A stretch of 64,000 nt of DNA from Acanthosepion esculentum (GCA_964036315.1 OZ038487.1:59673162-59737161); one strand, 5' to 3'; counted from the stretch's first letter, positions 22,220 to 33,154 are shown. Notes: generated by a model from the sequence alone, not told the origin. Translations and numbers: made by a program.

Positions 22220-22679
22220 TGTGATGTCAACAAAAGTTCGTTGCCACTTTTGTGATGGTAACGAATACTCGTTGTCACTTTCGTAATGCTCGTTGTAGTA
22301 TAGACTTTGTAATCGCAGATACAACTATAATAACGTCGTTATACAATACTGGTGTCAGACGCCTTGGAATAACATTCGTACTAATAGTACTTGCTCGATA
22401 GTACACGCTCTAATAGTAACCCGTGTAGTGACCCGAATAGAGAAATAGTACAGTGAATAGAGTAGAGAAATAATATAGACTAGAAATGGGGATTCGTATA
22501 GTAATAGAGGATAGACTAGAAATAGTGATCAATCTAGACGTCACGCGACTTCCTATATATACGTTTCCTCTATAGTCTCGTGATTCACTTAATTCAATAG
22601 TGGAATCGCCTGTGTTTGCTCATTGGCGATCTATTTTCAAACTCAAGTGTCGGCAGCGATATTTTATTGTTATATAACA
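22220..22679 (+). repeat. Putative solo LTR (family L1), copy 1
   Basis: Starts TGTGATGTCAAC and ends TTGTTATATAACA, with a TATA-like CCTATATATACG at about 22552. The second copy at 47868-48411 shares both ends. TTTTT lies on each side, which would fit a 5-bp target duplication but is too simple to be convincing. No retroelement genes are attached. It could instead be another kind of non-coding element. Confidence 0.45.
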
Positions 22680-23465
22680 TTTTTCAAGATACAAGTCTTA
22701 CTATTTAGCCATTAGCTGCGTAGGGGTGAGGAAAAGGATTTATACATTTCCAAGGTTACTTCCACGTAAATGAAGGTAACGAACCTGTATGGTTTGATAA
22801 GGTAAACATTCTCTCATAAAATTCAAAGTAATGTGTTCGTCGGAAATATTTTGGCATCAAAAACCGCAGAATTTTACTTAAAAGGCACCGAGAAATTACT
22901 TGATAAGTGGCTTATAACTCATAGAAAATAATGGTCAGAATATAACTGAAAAGAATCTAATTCTACTTCTTTATGGAATAAAGGTGATAGACACGACGCA
23001 AATTATTTTAACTCAAGTTAGTGTGTGTATTCGTGTGAGCATGTATATGTGTAGAATGCCTGTTCCGAATGACGAATAAACACTAAATTCCGATCTTATA
23101 CTCTCATCAAATATCTTCACTCGTTCTACTTTCCCCAATTTGTGAACCTACGGCCCCGAATTTCTACACTTTAATCATAACTATATGTTTAGCTTGGATA
23201 AAAAGAGAGACCGTGTGTCATGAATTATTCACACAAAGAATATTTTTGTCGCATAAATTGCCAATAACACTCGAGTCATTATAGTGTCAAGATTCTCTCG
23301 CTAATTAGAGCTGCTTGCATCTGTGGCCGCTGGAAAAGAGTTATCCGAATTACTGACAAACGAAGCAACATAGCATATTTTTTATATGCACTCCATTCTC
23401 CATCTTGCATTTTTTCTTTCATTATAATCTTCGCTTCCCTTTTCATTATTCTATATATTAGATCT
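22680..23465. other. Unassigned
   Basis: No gene; a short GTGTGTGTATTCGTGTGAGCATG stretch near 23020. Confidence 0.4.
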
Positions 23466-24020
23466 CTCTTTCACTATTTACATTTTTTGGACTGTTAGCC
23501 TGATCTTTATTGCTATATTCACGACATTTCGACTGTTGTAAGCTCTTACCTTCTTCATGTTATATACGTTGGAACTTCGAACGGGACCCGTTAATTTAGT
23601 TCATATGAGTAGATTGTTCTCATTCCACGTGATATAACTTTTTGGGGGATATCTCAGTTTTAGTTAATTTCTTTTAGTAACTCGACTCTCCAAGTTTCTG
23701 TACACTCTGCTGTGGACAGGAATTGAACTCATAGCTGTTTATGTGAAGGACCCATGACCCCGTGGATCAGCCAAAGAGTTGTGCGTTCAATACTTGGCCA
23801 CAACACAGGGAAACGTATTGGAGAGTTGATATACTAAAGGGAATTAACTGGAACTGAGATACACCCACCACCAAAAAAGGCGTGTCACGTAAAAATAAAG
23901 GTTTCAGTTCGAAATTCCAAGGTATATCAGCTGAAGAAGGCCGGAGCGCACAACGGCCGAAACATCGTGAATATTACAGTAAAGATGAGGAAAATAGTCC
24001 GAACGGTGTAAATAGTTACA
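23466..24020. mobile_element. Two SINE-1 copies head to head
   Basis: 23472-23740 is SINE-1 on the minus strand (tail first: CACTATTTACATTTTTTGGACTGTTAGCC..., body with TTTCGACTGTTGTAAGC, box-B-like GGAATTGAACTCATAG at 23719), and 23741-24020 is SINE-1 on the plus strand (AAGGACCCATGACC..., GTGCGTTCAATACTTGG box B, body CTGAAGAAGGCCGGAGCGCACAACGGCCGAAACATCG, tail GTCCGAACGGTGTAAATAGT). There is almost no spacer between the two heads. Together they form an inverted repeat of about 270 bp per arm. Confidence 0.75.
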
Positions 24021-24084
24021 ATACCTCATACCCAAAATATAGACTGAATGTCTACTTCTCGGTTTCCATAATTTTTCGCTGTCT

Positions 24085-24185
24085 TTCTTTCTTTCTTTCT
24101 TTCTTGCCCTTTTTTTCTTTCATTCTAATTCGTCTTTCTCTTCTTTTTTTGTCTTTCTCTTCTTCTTTTATATGCCATTTCGCTT
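24085..24185. repeat. CTTT-rich tract
   Basis: (CTTT)n with TTC interruptions; the minus-strand frame runs through it as K/R/E-rich sequence. Confidence 0.85.
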
Positions 24186-24189
24186 CTGG

Positions 24190-24540
24190 AAATTGAAAGA
24201 TCACGAATCTTTCCAACATGCAATTCTTTTTAGCGGTAAGTAATTTTGGCTTCTTTACTATTCCACTCGGTCCTTGTTCTGACATCCATTTAAACAAGCC
24301 CGTTAGATAGGTAACTGGCTGTTTTCTTCTACCCCTCACGCCTTCAATAAATCCTCTGAGTGCACATTCTCCAAACCTTCTTTCCTCATTATGAGTCCCA
24401 GTCACTTTCTGATTCTGATACGAGTTTTCTTTTTATTCCCATTTCCATAAAATTTCCTCATTTCTTGTCTGTTCCGTCCATGTTACTCTATAGAATTGAA
24501 CATCTCTGACCTCTACACTTCTGTGGATAAATTGTTCAGC
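24190..24540 (-). mobile_element. LINE-A related fragment
   Basis: The minus strand reads (from 24540) 'EMF' ... 'LIMRKEGLENV' in one frame, and then an open stretch with CALRGFIEGVRGRRKQPVTY, 'LTGLFKWMSEQG' and 'SGIVKKPKLLTA' (24370-24230). This is the end of the LINE-A type pol. It is one of the better preserved copies (over 60 codons without a stop), although the part before it is shifted. Confidence 0.7.
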
Positions 24541-24939
24541 ATTCACTACCATCGCGGATGACTGACATTATGTGACTGTTCAGTAAGGTTCGGGATGTCT
24601 GATATTACATAGCTGTTCAGCACTTCTTGCTTTGTTTTAAACGAAATATTTCCAATTCTTAATATTTTTAGTTAAAAAAAATCTCATTACTTTTTTTTAT
24701 TTCTTGAAGCATTTCCTTCTATTTCTTTTCAGCATTTCCTCTTTCAATTCTCGATGTTTTTTACTTCCGCTTTTCTTTTCCTGTTCTTTGTATTTTTTCT
24801 ACATATGCAATACCGTAGTTTTACCCTCGAATAGCGCGTCAGTTAATACAGTATGACAAGTCAATGTTTCACATTGTCGAATGAAGGATAAGCACGTCAT
24901 CTGGTCATGTACTTTACATATATGTCCGTATTACGTGTT

Positions 24940-24940
<1 letters not shown>
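24541..24940. other. Unassigned
   Basis: T-rich sequence without gene. GATGACTGACATTATGTGACTGTTCAG / GGATGTCTGATATTACATAGCTGTTCAG (24557 and 24596) form a diverged direct repeat of about 40 bp. Confidence 0.4.

Positions 24941-24943
<3 letters not shown>

Positions 24944-25027
<84 letters not shown>
24944..25027. repeat. (AT)n microsatellite
   Basis: About 40 AT units. Confidence 0.97.
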
Positions 25028-25029
<2 letters not shown>

Positions 25030-25030
<1 letters not shown>

Positions 25031-25305
25031 ACGACTAAATATAGCCATCTCTTCTACTCCAACAGGTCCTTATCTCGTACCTCCCGTCAGTGGAACTCCC
25101 TTCCTATCATTGCTGCCCTGATAGGTATAATCTTCAAATATTCAAATGTAATGTCAGTAGATATCTTCTGGTGCCTTGACCTTGATCCCTGTCTTTCTCT
25201 TTATCCTTTTCCCAAACACATCTCTTTACTCTTACTCTCTGTAACCCCTTCCGTGCTAGTGGCACTCCCGCCTTGTTTGGGCCGATTTGTTTAAAAATAA
25301 ATGTA
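25030..25305 (+). mobile_element. LINE-B 3' end
   Basis: The translation has 'LFYSNRSLSRTSRQWNSLPI' and 'IIFKYSNVMSVDIF' (25050-25165), followed by the LINE-B 3' untranslated end (CTCTGTAACCCCTTCCGTGCTAGTGGCACTCCCGCCTTGTTTGGG) and an A-rich tail. The 5' truncation point coincides with the (AT) run. Confidence 0.8.
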
Positions 25306-25579
25306 TGCAAACCTATCAACTAGCTATAGTGATAAGTACGTAAATGAGTTAGAGAGAGATTGTTAAAGAATCCCTCTCTATTCTGCGTTTTCAGTGGCTT
25401 TGTTTGATTGCAAATGAAACTTCATTCATATTATGACCCCTAATCCTCTCTAGTAATCTGACTTGCAACTTTTTCTTACTCAGTCATGTCGTCAAACCAA
25501 AGCGTTAAGACCACGAAGGCGCAAAGGTATACTGGAAGCGGAAGAGAAGGAGAAGACGTTAGCGAAGAGAAAGGACAAT
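25306..25579. other. Unassigned
   Basis: No gene or repeat recognised. Confidence 0.4.
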
Positions 25580-25720
25580 AAAAGAGCAGAAAACGACAGC
25601 GGCTGATAATTCATTCATATTTTTAAGTTTGTAGATGACAAGAAAGCAAGAAACCGGAAGTGAGTTCTAGAGGAGAGTGATGCGAAAAAAGAAATTATTA
25701 GAATAGAACATACGGTTACA
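25580..25720 (-). mobile_element. LINE-B fragment
   Basis: TGTAGATGACAAGAAAGCAAGAAACCGGAAGTGAGTTCTAGAGGAGAGTGATGCGAAAAAAGAAATTATTAGAATAGAA reads on the minus strand as the diverged '(FYSN)..FS.ITLLENSLPVSCFL' block. Confidence 0.5.
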
Positions 25721-26735
25721 TCTGCCTCTTCAGCAAAAGTAAGCGAGCTAGTAACGAATCTAGTCGTACGCTTACACTCAGGCAGACAGAGTACAAAGGG
25801 AGAAAGCGATATTTATTCTGTTAAAATACACAGAAATTTGGCACAAGGCCGAAGGGGGGATTGGGAAAAGGACGGTCTTCTTCTGTCTTAACTATAACTT
25901 AGCTAGCCGCAAACACTGACCCAATCGTACGAACAATATTCCTTACACCAAAACAACACATTCATACGTACCTTTCTTACTACAACCACCATAATACCTC
26001 ATTGTCTCTATGTAAATACTAACTAGTCCCCATATTTACAATTCAGTGTCTGTGTCGGGGGGGGGGATAAAATAACAATTCTAAAAACTAACCCCAATGA
26101 GTATTTACAATATGAATACAAAAATATTTACAAGAAACTAATATTAGTAATAAAACCCCCCACAATCACTAAATGTGGCAGAAATACCAGTTCACTGGCC
26201 GAAATCAATGCGGGTCTCTAATAGCATAAAACATTCATTCATCCCAAGCACACACACTGACAGGCACTCAATCAAAGACGACAACAAATACGAAAACACT
26301 CACGCGAAACGAAAGGCGCCCCGCATCCACCTGCGAACTGATGTCACTAACCACCTAACGAGGGAGGGGATGGGGAGTTAAACTTAAAGAAAAATAGGGA
26401 CAGAAATAAAGGGGCCAATGAGCATACATACCTAAACCTAATTAAAACAGCAGCCATGAAAATATTTATAGAAAAGACAGTGCGAAGTCAGATTGCGTTG
26501 GGAAATTGACCGAAGTCGAGATGCCAGGCTAGTATTGATAACATTAGAGATACTTCTATTGATTATGTTGAGAATCTCGAGATATATTACAGAAGCAACT
26601 TACCAGCAGCGTCATAAATTTTTCACTTCTAACTGAATTTCTAACATGAAGTTTTTTCATTGTATACATTATTTAGAGTCTGACTAATATCCTTATCTTT
26701 CAGTATCTCTCTATATTTCTGAGATGGGGTATTAT
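25721..26735. other. Unassigned, less AT-rich
   Basis: No gene recognised. AAATTTGGCACAAGGCCGAAGGGGGGA (25831-25857) resembles the start of a common cephalopod SINE body, and TGTGTCGGGGGGGGGGATAAAA (26048-26069) is a G-run. The 68-codon frame at 26175 has no recognisable features. Confidence 0.35.
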
Positions 26736-27240
26736 GTACACTATTTACATTATTCGGACTATTGTCCTCATCTTTATTGCCATATTTATCACAAGGTTTC
26801 GGACGTTGTACGCTTCGGCCTTCTTCAGGTGGTTGGAATGTCGAACTGAACCCTTTATTTCGCTAGCTGGGGTAGACTGTTCTAGTTCCACGTGCCATGT
26901 CTAATGGATGTCAGTAATTAGTTATCTCCTGTTAATTCACCGCTCCAAGTTCTACACTGCCTTAATTTAAGGACACATGGCACAGTGGATAAACGCGTTG
27001 GTTAGATCCAGTGACAGGAGCAAAGAGTTGTGAATTCAGTACCTGCTTAAGGCAGTGGAGAACTTGGAGAGATGATTTTACAGGAGATAACTGATAACTG
27101 ACATCCATTAGATATGGCACGTGGAACTAGAACAGTGTACCCTAGCGAACGAATTAAAGGGTTAAGTTCGACATTCCAACCAACTGAAGAAGGCCGTAGC
27201 GTACAAGGGTCGAAACGTTACAATAAATATGGCAACAATG
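26736..27240. mobile_element. Two SINE-1 copies head to head
   Basis: 26738-26965 is SINE-1 on the minus strand, lacking its tRNA-like head (it stops at TTCTACACTGCCTTAA). 26966-27240 is an almost complete plus-strand copy starting AAGGACACATGGCACAGTGG, with CAAAGAGTTGTGAATTCAGTACC and ending AATAAATATGGCAACAATGG. The arms share about 220 bp of inverted sequence. The plus copy lacks the terminal GTAAATAGTG. Confidence 0.8.
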
Positions 27241-27244
27241 GTGA

Positions 27245-27752
27245 GCGCCTTTACTAGCTTTTTAAAAAATTTCGTTCCTGTCGTTGTTTTGGTGAAATTT
27301 CATCGTATTTTTTTGTATTTTAACGCTTGATTGCATATTTTATCTTTATTTGTCCTTATTTCACTTAATTATCTATTCTTTCATTTATTTATTTACTCTC
27401 TTTTCATTCGCTTATATTTAAGCGTTTTCTACTTTTCGTTTTTCATCTACTTGCACTTATTTTTACATAATTTCTTATCTTTCTTCTTTCTTTATTCTTC
27501 TGTATATCATATTCTTCTCTACTTGCATAAGATTACCATCCTTCTTTTCTGTGTATCGGTTTTTTTCTTCTTCTGCCATCGTTTATTCCTACTTTATTTC
27601 ATTTCTTTAGGCTTCATTTTTCTTTCTTCGTTTATTTCCATCACTTTTTCATCATTTATTATTACCATTTCATTTTTTCGTTCTTTCTTTCTTTCTTTCT
27701 TTTTTTCGTTTATTTCCATCACTTTTCATCATTTATTTTTACCATTTCATTT

Positions 27753-27783
<31 letters not shown>

Positions 27784-28900
27784 CGATGAATTATATCTAA
27801 TTTCTGCTCCCGTCTTTTCCTCGTTCATTTCAATCATGTTTTCTTTTAGTGACTTTCTTTTTATATCCTCTCCATCCTTCCTTCGTCCTGTCTATGATAA
27901 TAAAAATAATCAACCAACCAACATTCCTTCTTTCCTTTACTTTCTTAATTCGTTTCTTTCTCTCACGTTTTCTTTTTTCTTCCTTTCATATTTTATATAC
28001 TTTCCTTTTCTTTCTTTCTATTTTTCTTTCTGTTGATTCTTTTTGCTGTCTTGTTTGTTAGTGTTTTTTTTCTTTCTTTCTATTTCATTCACTTGTCGTT
28101 TTCTTTCTTCATTCGTTATTTCCCTATTATAGTTTCTTTTTATTTTCTCTCTTATTCTATATCGTTTAAGTCTATCTAGATTTCCTTTTTCTTTCTTTTT
28201 TCTTTCTTCCTCAGAATTTGTTTATTTTTTACCATTATTCAGATATATTTGCGTTTTCCTTTCCCTTCCTTTCTTTATTCGTCTATTCCTATCACGTTTT
28301 ATTTATTCTTTCTTTCTTTCTTTCTTTCTTATTTAATATAGTTTGCTTTTCTTTCTTTCGTTTACATTACTTTTCTTGTTTTTTGCGTCTTTTATCTTTA
28401 TTTCCTTCTATCCCGTTTTCTTTTCGCTTTCTTCTTTATTCGTTTATTCCTATCACTTTTTCTTTTTTAATTTCTTTCTTATTTCATATCATTTCCTTTC
28501 CGTCTTTCTTTCTTTCTTTCTTTTTCCTTTTTTTCCTTCTTTCTTTCTTTCTTTCATCCTTTCATTCATTCGTTTACTTTTGTCGGTTTGCTTGTTTGTA
28601 TCTTCCTTTCTTGTTTCTTTTTCCGTCTTTATTCGTTTATTCATATCATGTTTTTTTCTTTGTATCATTTCACTTCGTTTCTTTATTTCTTTTTTCTTTG
28701 TTTAATTCCATCTTGTTTCCTTTTACTTTCTTCTTTCTTTCTTTCTTCTTTCTCACTTTTCGTATTTATTAATTCGTTCTGCTTTTTTCCATTTTTTATT
28801 TCCATTTATTCAGATATTTTTAGCCATTTCTTTCTTTCTTTTTTTCTTTCTTTCTTTCTTTCTTTCTTTTTTTACAGAATTCATTTCCTTATTTCGTACA
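27245..28900. repeat. 1.6-kb pyrimidine-rich strand (CTTT family)
   Basis: The plus strand is almost only T and C, with many (CTTT)n runs (for example 27684-27707, 27752-27783, 28307-28330, 28506-28523, 28841-28870) and diverged longer units such as TTTATTCGTTTATTCCTATCAC/TTTCGTTTATTTCCATCACTTTTCATCATTTATT. The long plus-strand frames of F, L and S residues are products of this composition, not membrane proteins. Confidence 0.9.
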
Positions 28901-29466
28901 CCATTTTAATAAGTTAAATTCCTGGGTGCTATAAAGACTTTGATCTGTTGAAAACATTTCTTCTAGTGTTTAATTTTCCAATTACCGTTTTCACATTGAA
29001 AAAAAATGCCTTCCGGGAATATGAGAAAATCTAAAAATCAACCAAACGTCATGGTTCTTGTCTATCGAAAGACTTTGAACACTGGAAATTTAATATTAGC
29101 CACCTCGCAGGATTAAAATAACCTAATCTTATAGTGATTTAAAAAAAGACAGCTGGTACGTATGCCAAAGCTTTCAACAGAATTTTTTTTTTTTTTAGAA
29201 AGGATGTTCCAGCAAGGAAAATTTCTGTTCTTTTTTGGTAGACTTTTGGAAATAAAAACGGAAAACTCTTGTAACCACTTAAAAAAGTTTTAATTTTACG
29301 CATTTTTCGTTCGGGACTTTAGCTTACTGCGCTGACGATAAATACTCAAGTTTAAAGTAAGGCTAACAAATAGTTGAGTGTTTTAAAACATTTAATAAGA
29401 TTAATTCATGCACATCTTTTATAAAAAAAAATGAATATATGAACAAATACAACCCGTGTTACGTAC
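28901..29466. other. Unassigned
   Basis: Ordinary AT-rich sequence. No transposon recognised. It lies just 3' (on the minus strand) of the candidate exon and would be intron. Confidence 0.4.
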
Positions 29467-29726
29467 CAAAACCTCCAATCGAAAACACTGCTGTCGAGGA
29501 CCTCGCCACGGTTTTCACATCGGGAGTCATATCGGGGTGAGGGGATAAGGGTCTACCACCTGCAGTTGGATTCAGCTGTGAATTTTTGCCAATGGTAAAT
29601 CTAGGGCAGCAGAGAGAAATGAGACTGGGAATTACATTGGCTCGATGCAGAAGTCGGAAGGCATGGGTAGAATCAAACATCTCTATTTGCATTCCGTTTT
29701 GCTGGATAAGTCGTTTACCCTCAAGA
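29467..29726 (-). CDS. Candidate host-gene exon, unknown product
   Basis: On the minus strand an open frame begins after TTTTCCTTTCTCAATGGGCGTTGCAG (a pyrimidine tract and AG acceptor ending at 29727) and ends at GGTTTTG|GTACGT (donor at 29466). The 260-nt exon would encode about 86 residues, including 'GKRLIQQNGMQIEMFDSTHA', 'FRLLHRANVIPSLISLCCPR' and a Ser/Pro-rich stretch 'GGRPLSPHPDMTPDV'. The frame is open further upstream to an ATG at 29797, so a different start is possible. Base composition is more balanced than the surroundings and it matches none of the transposon proteins seen here. I do not recognise the family. Phase would be 2 at the acceptor and 1 at the donor. It may be a chance open frame. 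Confidence 0.38.
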
Positions 29727-29804
29727 CTGCAACGCCCATTGAGAAAGGAAAACACTTCGGTCGTAATAGTTTGAAAAACTGTCTTCATAATTAACATACT
29801 ACAT

Positions 29805-29895
29805 AAACTTCAATTTTTCACTGAGTCTTCGAGAGTCATGATCACCTATGTCCTGAAGGGTCTCACCACATAGAAGAAAAAGATCAATGATGTCA
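29805..29895 (+). mobile_element. LINE-A 3' tail fragment
   Basis: GTCTTCGAGAGTCATGATCACCTATGTCCTGAAGGGTCTCACCACATAGAAGAAAAA corresponds to the LINE-A 3' end. It sits upstream of the candidate exon on the other strand. Confidence 0.55.
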
Positions 29896-29999
29896 ACTTC
29901 ATTACAGTAGTGAATTGATTCGCAAGACAAGCTTAATAAACGTGTTTGCCTCGTAAGTGCTTTACGATAGAAAGTATTTGTATATATACTCCCCCTCCT

Positions 30000-30454
30000 C
30001 CTCATCATTCTTCTTCTTTTTCTTTTTCTAATTCTTTCTTTCTTCTTCTTTTTCTTTTTCTTCTTCTTCTTTTTACTATTATTATTCTCTTAATTCTTTC
30101 TTTCTTTCTTTCTTTCTTCTTCTTCTTCACAGCCTAATTCTTTCTTTCTTCTACTCTTCCTAATTCTTTCTCCTTCTTCTTCTTCTTCATCGTCATCATC
30201 ATCTTCTTTTTCTCATCCTATTTCTTTATTTTTTCTTCTCCTCCGAAAATTTTCTTTCTTCTTCTTCTTCTTCTTCTTCTTCTTCTTCTTCTTCTTCTTC
30301 TTCTTCTTCTTTTTCTTCTTCTTCTTCTTCTTCTTCTTCACCGCCATCTTTTTATTCATATTCTTCTTCGTTTTCTTCTTTTTCTACTCCTTCTTTTTCT
30401 TCTTCTTACTTGGTAGTTACTCCACGATAGTAGATTCTTCTTCTTCTTCTTCTT

Positions 30455-30530
<76 letters not shown>

Positions 30531-30835
30531 GTACTTATACTTCTTCTATGTAATTATTCATCTTCATACCTTCCTTCTTCTTCTTGCATCGTAAGTGCTC
30601 CACGATAGTAGATTTTCCTCCTCTATCCTTCCTCTCCCTCTCCCTCTCTCTCTTCCTCTTCGTCATCTTTTTCTTCTTTTTGTTCCTATTGACTGGTAGA
30701 TGTTTCACGTTACTAGAATTTTGTACATATTCTTCTCATTCTTCATCTTCATCTTGTCTATTAGGTGTTCCACAATCGTAAATTCTTAAATTATTCTTCT
30801 TCAACTTCATCTTCATCTTCATCTTCAAGAGAGAA
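30000..30835. repeat. CTT-rich region with (CTT)n and (ATT)n runs
   Basis: Interrupted CTT/TTTC tracts throughout, with long perfect runs at 30257-30310, 30314-30340 and 30436-30483, then (ATT)15 at 30484-30529. Within it the phrase GTAAGTGCT.CACGATAGTAGATT or variants (GTAGTTACTCCACGATAGTAGATT, GTAAGTGCTCCACGATAGTAGATT, GTAGATGTTTCACGTTACTAGAATT, TTAGGTGTTCCACAATCGTAAATT) recurs at 29956, 30412, 30591, 30697 and 30761, so the region grew by duplication of a larger unit containing this phrase plus a CTT run. Confidence 0.85.
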
Positions 30836-31368
30836 AACACAACACTTATCAGCAACTCTAGACGATCGACGACCTAACTGGCACCAAGTCCTTGGCCCGT
30901 TTACAACTGTATGTAACCAAACTGATAGGGTCCGAATTGCATGGCTTCAAGTCGTTGGGGAATAGAAGGGGGTTATATTATACAGGATGGAATTGAAAAA
31001 TCATCTATTAAACTATTATTTGATAATTAACATCTATTTCCTTAGTAAGCTGCACCTACAGGATGGAAACACGCAACTCTATCAGCTCCAAGACGGAGTT
31101 AAGTCGATTGATCCTTCCAGGTATGACGACGACACATAAACGTGTGAGCGTGTTGCTTAGAACTAGTTTACGAAAGAAATATTTTTTCTCATCGGCTTTC
31201 TTGCAATGATCAGCTGATAAAAAATATAATGGTGGCAAGCGAAAATGATCATGCGTGAAAAGGAAAAGAACAACACTAAATCACAAAAACGCAGGGAGCC
31301 GAGAACACTATCAGGATCAGATCAATAAGGTTTTTTGTATAATAAATATATAGGAAAAGAGAGAATAG

Positions 31369-31370
<2 letters not shown>
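30836..31370. other. Unassigned
   Basis: No recognised gene; the short frame at 30765-30965 is an extension of the CTT tract. Confidence 0.4.
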
Positions 31371-31423
<53 letters not shown>

Positions 31424-31520
31424 TGGTAGATAGATAATGAAGAGACTGATATAGATAGATAGATAGATAGATAATGAAGAGATAGATATATAGATAGATA
31501 GATAGATAGATAGATAATGA

Positions 31521-31589
<69 letters not shown>

Positions 31590-31600
31590 TATATATATAT
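31371..31600. repeat. (GATA)n and (AT)n microsatellites
   Basis: (GATA) runs broken by AATGAAGAGA phrases (31371-31520), then about 30 AT units. Confidence 0.95.
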
Positions 31601-31605
31601 ATATA

Positions 31606-31805
31606 TTTTTAAAAATAAGTTACTCCAAAATTCGCTTGACGAGGAAATGGAACTAATGTCTTAGGTTTAATAACAAAATTAAATTCGAAAGCTTTAGTTT
31701 CCATTTCTGAAACATGGTTATCACTGTTTAGCGAAAAACCCATATTTTAAATCAATTAATTTATAATATTAATGCTCTGTAAATTTACATTGAGCACTAT
31801 TGTGT
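31606..31805 (+). repeat. Interspersed repeat X, copy 1
   Basis: AAAATAAGTTACTCCAAAATTCGCTTGA ... ATGGTTATCACTGTTTAGCGAAAAACCCATATTTTAAAT ... CTGTAAATTTACATTGAGCACT is repeated in reverse complement at 35295-35500. Both copies have an (AT) array at one end. Identity of the element is unknown. Confidence 0.65.
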
Positions 31806-31865
31806 AAAAATAAAAATATCTATAAGAACACCGCATTTTATATCTTACTGTTCTTTCTTTTTATT

Positions 31866-31867
<2 letters not shown>

Positions 31868-31920
<53 letters not shown>

Positions 31921-32019
31921 ATATAGATAGATAGATAGATAGATAGATAATGAAGAGATTGAGATAGATAGATAGATAATGAAGAGATTGAGATAGATAG
32001 ATAGATAATGAAGAGATTG

Positions 32020-32066
<47 letters not shown>

Positions 32067-32076
32067 GAAGAGATTG

Positions 32077-32107
<31 letters not shown>

Positions 32108-32117
32108 GAAGAGATTG

Positions 32118-32153
<36 letters not shown>

Positions 32154-32155
32154 AA
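31868..32155. repeat. (AT)-(AG)-(GATA)n array with a higher-order unit
   Basis: (AT) and (AG) runs, then six blocks of (GATA)n separated by ATAATGAAGAGATTGAGATA. On the minus strand this translates as YLSIYLS-type frames, which are not genes. Confidence 0.95.
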
Positions 32156-32724
32156 GAGCAGTACAATTACAACCAAGACATTAAATGAACGAGTATATCC
32201 ATATGAGAAAATGCACAAAAAAATCAACAAACTCTTCCCCTAAAAAGTTTTCAAACCACCAAAGTAATAAAATGCTTCTAGACTTTTCAGATAGTAATGC
32301 AATTGAAAACTAGTGGTCCATCCGTAAAAGCGGTGTACATGCGGATATCATTAATCAATTGAAATTGCATTCTGGACAGCAATAGAGCCATGATAACGTT
32401 GAAACAGTAGCAATTGAATTTAAAACAAAAACGTTTATGGAATAATTAGCAAGATGCCCACAGAAAGGCAGAAAAATAATTTAACAGTTAATAATAAATA
32501 TTAGGTAGCTCAAAAAACCTTTCTAAAAAACAGCATAACATGATGAAAAAGCACCAAACTTGATAAAAAAAAAAGATTTATCGTCGAAGTGTTTCTCTTA
32601 TTATTAAGAGGAAAGACCAAGGTATGTTTTTATTACTTTATTAAATTTTGTAAAGCTTCCTAGAATGTTCGAAAGTTTGGATAAAAATTTTTTTCTTGCG
32701 TCAGCGGTGGGCCAAAGATTAGTA
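32156..32724. other. Unassigned
   Basis: AT-rich, no gene or repeat recognised. Confidence 0.4.
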
Positions 32725-32910
32725 CAGTGTAACCCGGATATAAGGGAGTTGTCGGGACCGGAGACGGAGTCTCTTATATCCGGGTTTATCTTATATCCGA
32801 GTTTGGTCTATTTTGTTTAGGTAAGTATGGCTCTAATTTGGGACCAGATAAAATCCATCTTATATCCGGGTTTCTCTTATATCCGGGGCTCTTATATCCG
32901 GGTTACACTG
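32725..32910. mobile_element. Pogo-like MITE, copy 1
   Basis: Bounded by CAGTGTAACCCGGATATAAG and its reverse complement CTTATATCCGGGTTACACTG, with TA on each side. Inside are further copies of ACCCGGATATAAGA and the conserved centre TTTGGGACCAGATAAAATC. No coding capacity. CAG ends and TA target duplications are typical of pogo/Tigger elements, so I infer mobilisation by such a transposase. Confidence 0.78.
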
Positions 32911-33154
32911 TATAAGAAATTTAGCGCCTCTCGTCTCGTTTCATAAATTTTTATAGCATTACAGATATTTTCAGGCATTTATGCAGACGTCAATACCCCT
33001 ATCTCAATAGCAAATCCGTCCGAGCTGACAATCCGTTGCTAAATGGGGCAGGAAATACCTTGTAAATTTTGATGCCTAGAAAACAAAAACTATAGGATAG
33101 CAGCTTTCGTGTGAAAGGATCTGGACGCGAGACCGTTCAAAACGACATTCATTT
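32911..33154. other. Unassigned
   Basis: No feature recognised. Confidence 0.4.

Noticed and set aside
27331..28917. F/L/S-rich frames up to 184 codons that resemble multi-pass membrane proteins
   Set aside because: The strand is a polypyrimidine tract; TTT, CTT and TCT codons follow from composition. No start context or conserved feature.
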